Source: Promethearchaeota archaeon (GTDB taxonomy: Archaea; Asgardarchaeota; Lokiarchaeia; Sigynarchaeales; SOKP01). From it: a stretch of DNA of 8,654 nucleotides. Of this stretch, positions 5,810 to 8,654 are shown piece after piece. The notes below the pieces were generated by a model that was given only the letters and a program-made list of their open reading frames with translations, did no database searches and was not told the origin of the DNA. The stretch lies in NCBI GenBank assembly GCA_019894875.1, contig JAGXNR010000110.1:1-8654 (forward strand). The letters are read 5' to 3'. The position numbers and the translations under genes are program-made. Each line of letters starts with the position of its first letter. Positions within the stretch are counted from its first letter, which is position 1.

Positions 5810-6514
5810 ATGAAAGCTAGAAAGGATATATTTTTACTATTTTTTAGATTATCACTCATTCTAATATCTCTTGTTTTCTCATCAATTGTCATATATTTAT
5901 TTATCACTTTTGAAGTTCCATTTTTCAGTCCTACAATAAATACCATTAAATTCGTAATAGTCTCTCTCTTAATACCTTTATTTATATTTTTGACAATTCT
6001 GGCTGTTCTTACGATCAATGAATTTAAAAACTATTTTACGGGAAGAAATCTCATTAAACAGGGAAGATCTTATCTAAACCTTACTGATATTTTTGAAAAT
6101 GAAAATCGTCTAAACATAATAAATCAAATTCTAAGGAATCCCGGAATTCATCATAACGAATTGCAACGAAACTGCGACCTACAAAAAGGACAATTACAAT
6201 GGCATTTAGATGTATTATTAAAATATAATATTATAAAAAAAGAAAAATATGGACAATATACAATATATTTCCCGATTACAACCTCATTTGATGCTAATGA
6301 GTATTTAGAAAACCTAATTTCAAAGTCAAAAACGACTACAGAGATCCTAAACATTGTTAAAGAAAATCCTGGTATTAATTCTTCCGAGATATCACGCATT
6401 TTAAACCTTTCACGTAATACAATCAAATATCATATTGATAAATTATCAGAAGAGAAACTCGTAAAACTAACTAAAAAAGGTCGTAAAATAGAGATATATC
6501 CAATCCTAAATTGA
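5810..6514 (+). CDS. Membrane-anchored transcription regulator with two winged-helix domains
   Basis: A 234-residue protein with two N-terminal transmembrane helices (about 9-33 and 45-68), a short linker and two winged-helix DNA-binding domains. The first (about 99-155) has helix-turn-helix HHNELQRNCDLQKGQLQWHL and a wing ending YTIYFP; the second (about 176-233) has NSSEISRILNLSRNTIKYHI and a C-terminal wing KGRKIEIYPIL. Both resemble ArsR/MarR-like archaeal HTH repeats, and the architecture is known among archaeal one-component membrane regulators. The DNA-binding part would face the cytoplasm; the loop between the helices is only about a dozen residues, so sensing would take place in the membrane. 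It follows the methyltransferase gene after 29 bases. Targets are unknown; a perfect 12-base palindrome lies just downstream at 6562-6573. The ATG start is well placed before the first helix. Confidence 0.88.
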   Translation: MKARKDIFLLFFRLSLILISLVFSSIVIYLFITFEVPFFSPTINTIKFVIVSLLIPLFIFLTILAVLTINEFKNYFTGRNLIKQGRSYLNLTDIFENENRLNIINQILRNPGIHHNELQRNCDLQKGQLQWHLDVLLKYNIIKKEKYGQYTIYFPITTSFDANEYLENLISKSKTTTEILNIVKENPGINSSEISRILNLSRNTIKYHIDKLSEEKLVKLTKKGRKIEIYPILN

Positions 6515-6520
6515 ATGATA

Positions 6521-6531
6521 ATCTTTTTTTA
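6521..6531 (+). terminator. T7 terminator after the regulator gene
   Basis: A run of seven T residues starts nine bases after the stop codon. It has no clear hairpin, as expected for an archaeal T-tract terminator. Confidence 0.5.
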
Positions 6532-6561
6532 GTTATATGTTCTAGAAAATTCTATTATAGG

Positions 6562-6573
6562 GTTAATATTAAC
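6562..6573 (+). promoter_or_regulatory. Perfect 12-base palindrome, possible operator
   Basis: GTTAATATTAAC is identical on both strands and lies about 50 bases before the URO-D gene and just after the regulator gene. Its position upstream of a candidate TATA element (GCATATACC near 6595-6603) fits a regulator site, but chance is possible in sequence this rich in A and T. Confidence 0.3.
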
Positions 6574-6621
6574 TTAGTTACTTGATTTAATTAAGCATAT
6601 ACCATAGAAATTAATGTAATT

Positions 6622-7749
6622 ATGAATGCAAAAGAAAGAGTAATAACAACATTAAATCATGAAGAACCAGATCGAGTCCCTCTCTTCTGTCAAGCAATAA
6701 TGCCAAGATTCGAAATAAATTTGATTGAATATTGGGGTAATGAATATAAGCATGATGAGAAATATGTTTTATATTTTAGTGATTATAACATCCATAGAAA
6801 ATTAGGATTTGATCTTTGCTGGGGATTTGGTGTAGTTCCTGCCAAATTACCGCGAAACTTTTTAAAAGATTACCCAACTCCACAATTAGAAGATCCAAAT
6901 AAAATTATTGACATTGATGGTAGGGTTTACTTAAGAAATCCTGAATTCAACATGCCTTGGTATTATGAAAATTATATTACAACAGAAGAAATGGCAGATT
7001 ATTTTTATGACAGATATTATTCGATAGAATGGGAAGAAAACTCTAATTTTATACCAAAGCTCAATAAGACTTTAAGCGCTTATCCACTAGATGAAATTGT
7101 TCCTTGTGCTCACATAAACAGCATTTTAGAACCTATTTGGGAAGGTTTAGGATTATCTTTATTTACCAAGTTATTAAGAAAAAAAAGATCTAAATTAAAG
7201 AAATACATTGATTTAAGAACAAAAATCTCAGTAAAAGGAGCGAAAGTTTTAGCTGAAACTGATTTTGATGTATTCTTTCTTTGTGATGACACTGCCTTTA
7301 AAAATAGGACAATGATTAATCCTAAAGATCATCGGGAGCTTATTATCCCTGCTTACAAGAAAATCCTTGATGAGTTAAATAAAGCAGGAAAATATGCGAT
7401 TTTTCATTCAGATGGCTACACTGAACCCTACTTTGAAGGATTGATTGAAGCAGGATTTAAAGGGGTTGAATCTTTAGAACCTATGGCAGGTATGAATTTA
7501 AAACATTTAAAGGAAACATATGGGGATAAACTTTGTTTAATTGGGAATATAGATGTTTCAAAACTTTTACCTTTCGGCACAACAGATGAAGTTAAACAAT
7601 CAGTAAAACAATGTATAAAAGACGCTGGCGAAGGTGGAGGATATATGCTGAGTGCTTGTACAGATATAACGAATGCTTGTAAACTTGAAAATATTTTTAC
7701 TATGATTTCTGCTACTAAGAAATATGGGAAATATCCTTTAAAATTATGA
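6622..7749 (+). CDS. URO-D superfamily protein, corrinoid methyltransferase-like
   Basis: A 375-residue TIM-barrel protein of the uroporphyrinogen decarboxylase superfamily. It opens with MNAKERVITTLNHEEPDRVP, the typical start of this superfamily, and continues with the C-terminal block FHSDGYTEPYFEGL (261-274), ESLEPMAGMNL (283-293), CLIGNIDVSKLLPFGT (305-320) and GGGYMLSACTDI (338-349). This block is the one found in the many URO-D paralogs of anaerobes related to MtaA and other methylcobamide:coenzyme M or O-demethylation methyltransferases, not in haem-making HemE. His262 aligns with a zinc ligand of MtaA-type enzymes; the second ligand of their HxC motif is Asp264 here, and Cys346 lies near the third. 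No corrinoid protein gene adjoins it; the nearest B12 protein is the mutase subunit 4 kb away. Methyl transfer is inferred; donor and acceptor are unknown. It is followed after 65 bases by the dehydratase gene. Confidence 0.87.
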   Translation: MNAKERVITTLNHEEPDRVPLFCQAIMPRFEINLIEYWGNEYKHDEKYVLYFSDYNIHRKLGFDLCWGFGVVPAKLPRNFLKDYPTPQLEDPNKIIDIDGRVYLRNPEFNMPWYYENYITTEEMADYFYDRYYSIEWEENSNFIPKLNKTLSAYPLDEIVPCAHINSILEPIWEGLGLSLFTKLLRKKRSKLKKYIDLRTKISVKGAKVLAETDFDVFFLCDDTAFKNRTMINPKDHRELIIPAYKKILDELNKAGKYAIFHSDGYTEPYFEGLIEAGFKGVESLEPMAGMNLKHLKETYGDKLCLIGNIDVSKLLPFGTTDEVKQSVKQCIKDAGEGGGYMLSACTDITNACKLENIFTMISATKKYGKYPLKL

Positions 7750-7773
7750 ACAATATTCCAAACTAATTTAAAT

Positions 7774-7781
7774 TTTATATA
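7774..7781 (+). promoter_or_regulatory. Candidate TATA box of the dehydratase gene
   Basis: TTTATATA lies about 40 bases before the ATG at 7815 and predicts a leader of only about 10-15 bases. The Shine-Dalgarno sequence AGAGG at 7802-7806 would then be at the very 5' end, so co-transcription with the URO-D gene is an equally good reading. Confidence 0.35.
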
Positions 7782-7814
7782 TTTACTCATTAGTAGAAAA
7801 AAGAGGAATTTAAG

Positions 7815-8654
7815 ATGAATAATAATGAGAATGACTTAAAAACAAGAAGTAAAAGTCTTTTTGATGGCATTAATAAAACACCATTTAGATATGGGAAAAT
7901 AGAACTATTGAAGTCCTTAGGTTTAGACGATAACGATATTGATAACAAACCTTTCATTGGTGTAGTAAATACTTGGAATGAGCTTAATCCAGGCCATAAA
8001 CATTTAAGAACTCTTGCTGAGGCAGTTAAATATGGAATCCTTGAAGCTGGGGGGATGCCTTTTGAGTTTTGTACTATTGGAGCATGTGATGGAATAGCTA
8101 TGGGTAATATTGGAATGCGTTCTATCTTACCTCAAAGAGAAGTAATTGTAGATTCAATTGAGTTAATGGTTGAAGCTCATCGATTAGATGCGATGGTCAC
8201 TTTATCCACTTGTGATAAAATCAACCCGGCAATTCTAATGGCTGCAGCCAGATTAGATATCCCAACAATATGTGTTCCAGGTGGAACAAATTTATATCAA
8301 GTAAGGTTCATGCCAGGTTTTAAAGGGGTTGCTACAGACCTTTATGAAGATTTTGCTCATAAGTTTGGATGTATCACTTGTGCTACGTATGGTGCGTGTG
8401 AGGCTATGGGTACAGCAAATACTACTCAATGCTTAATGGAAACCTTTGGGATGACATTACCTAATGCTGGCACAATTCCTGCAATGACTCAAATGAAATA
8501 TATGATAGCAAAAAATTCGGGGAAAAGAATAATTGAATTGCTGAAAAACAAAATAACTCCATCTCAAATAATGACGAAAAAATCTTTAGAAAATGCAGTA
8601 ATAGTTGATTTAGCTATTGGAGGATCAACGAATTCAACTTTACATCTTCCAGCA
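7815..8654 (+). CDS. IlvD/Edd-family Fe-S dehydratase, N-terminal half (runs off right edge)
   Basis: The first 280 residues of a dehydratase that is normally about 550-600 residues long. An ATG at 7815 follows AGAGG by eight bases. Family motifs are NTWNELNPGHKHL (52-64), DGIAMGNIGMRSILPQREVI (92-111), STCDKINPA (131-139) with cluster ligand Cys133, GACEAMGTAN (193-202) with Cys195, and AIGGSTNSTLHLPA (267-280). Relatives are dihydroxy-acid dehydratase of branched-chain amino acid synthesis, 6-phosphogluconate dehydratase and sugar-acid dehydratases. The usual Cys in the TPC position is Gly60, as in the E. coli IlvD type with a [4Fe-4S] cluster. Differences from IlvD are Cys86 and Cys91 in EFCTIGACDG, and GACEAMG where GSCSGM or GACGGM is usual. 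No other branched-chain synthesis gene is present, so a diverged sugar-acid or hydroxy-acid dehydratase is possible. Confidence 0.92.
   Translation, partial: MNNNENDLKTRSKSLFDGINKTPFRYGKIELLKSLGLDDNDIDNKPFIGVVNTWNELNPGHKHLRTLAEAVKYGILEAGGMPFEFCTIGACDGIAMGNIGMRSILPQREVIVDSIELMVEAHRLDAMVTLSTCDKINPAILMAAARLDIPTICVPGGTNLYQVRFMPGFKGVATDLYEDFAHKFGCITCATYGACEAMGTANTTQCLMETFGMTLPNAGTIPAMTQMKYMIAKNSGKRIIELLKNKITPSQIMTKKSLENAVIVDLAIGGSTNSTLHLPA

Noticed and set aside
5788..6018. Minus-strand open frame of 76 codons
   Set aside because: It is antisense to the transmembrane part of the regulator, whose frame is clearly real.
6622..7749. HemE uroporphyrinogen decarboxylase of haem synthesis
   Set aside because: The C-terminal HSDG...GNIDVS...LLPFGT block belongs to the methyltransferase-like branch, and no other haem-pathway gene is present.
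7428..7790. Minus-strand open frame of 120 codons
   Set aside because: It overlaps the strongly conserved C-terminal block of the URO-D gene on the other strand and shows no recognisable domain.

Overview
The window looks like AT-rich archaeal chromosome. The signs are a split acyl-CoA mutase whose N-terminus and core follow the archaeal two-subunit methylmalonyl-CoA mutase pattern, TATA-like boxes about 25-30 bases before several start codons (some consistent with leaderless transcripts), T-tract terminators, and TTG and GTG starts. A URO-D-type methyltransferase and a tandem winged-helix membrane regulator also fit an anaerobic archaeon. An Asgard (Lokiarchaeia-like) source is my best guess, but the window has no marker gene that proves it.

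Layout. At the left edge a HAD-family hydrolase runs leftward out of the window (1-361, minus strand). After a 248-base divergent intergenic region, everything points right. The first block is a B12 module: acyl-CoA mutase large subunit (610-2286), cobalamin-binding small subunit (2303-2701) and MeaB/ArgK-type GTPase chaperone (2772-3746). It is followed by a ferredoxin-nitroreductase fusion (3863-4669) and a small two-cluster cysteine protein (4705-5070). The second block, behind its own TATA box, holds an ICMT/PEMT-like membrane methyltransferase (5172-5780) and a membrane-anchored tandem winged-helix regulator (5810-6514). The third block holds a URO-D superfamily methyltransferase-like protein (6622-7749) and the first 280 residues of an IlvD/Edd-family dehydratase (7815 to the right edge).

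How it works together. The first three genes should form one working unit: a radical carbon-skeleton mutase of two chains and the GTPase that loads and protects its adenosylcobalamin. The substrate is the open question. The large subunit keeps the CoA-binding and general framework residues but has lost the three side chains that mark a methylmalonyl-CoA mutase: Tyr89 is Phe84, Arg207 is Tyr203 and His244 is Asn243 (Propionibacterium numbering first). No epimerase or acyl-CoA carboxylase lies beside it. I read it as a candidate undescribed acyl-CoA mutase subfamily and the most interesting item here. The remaining genes look like ordinary anaerobic-archaeal metabolism and regulation, with some unusual cysteine patterns in the dehydratase and the URO-D protein. 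No stretch over 300 bases lacks a gene. I see no RNA gene, CRISPR array, insertion sequence or phage feature.
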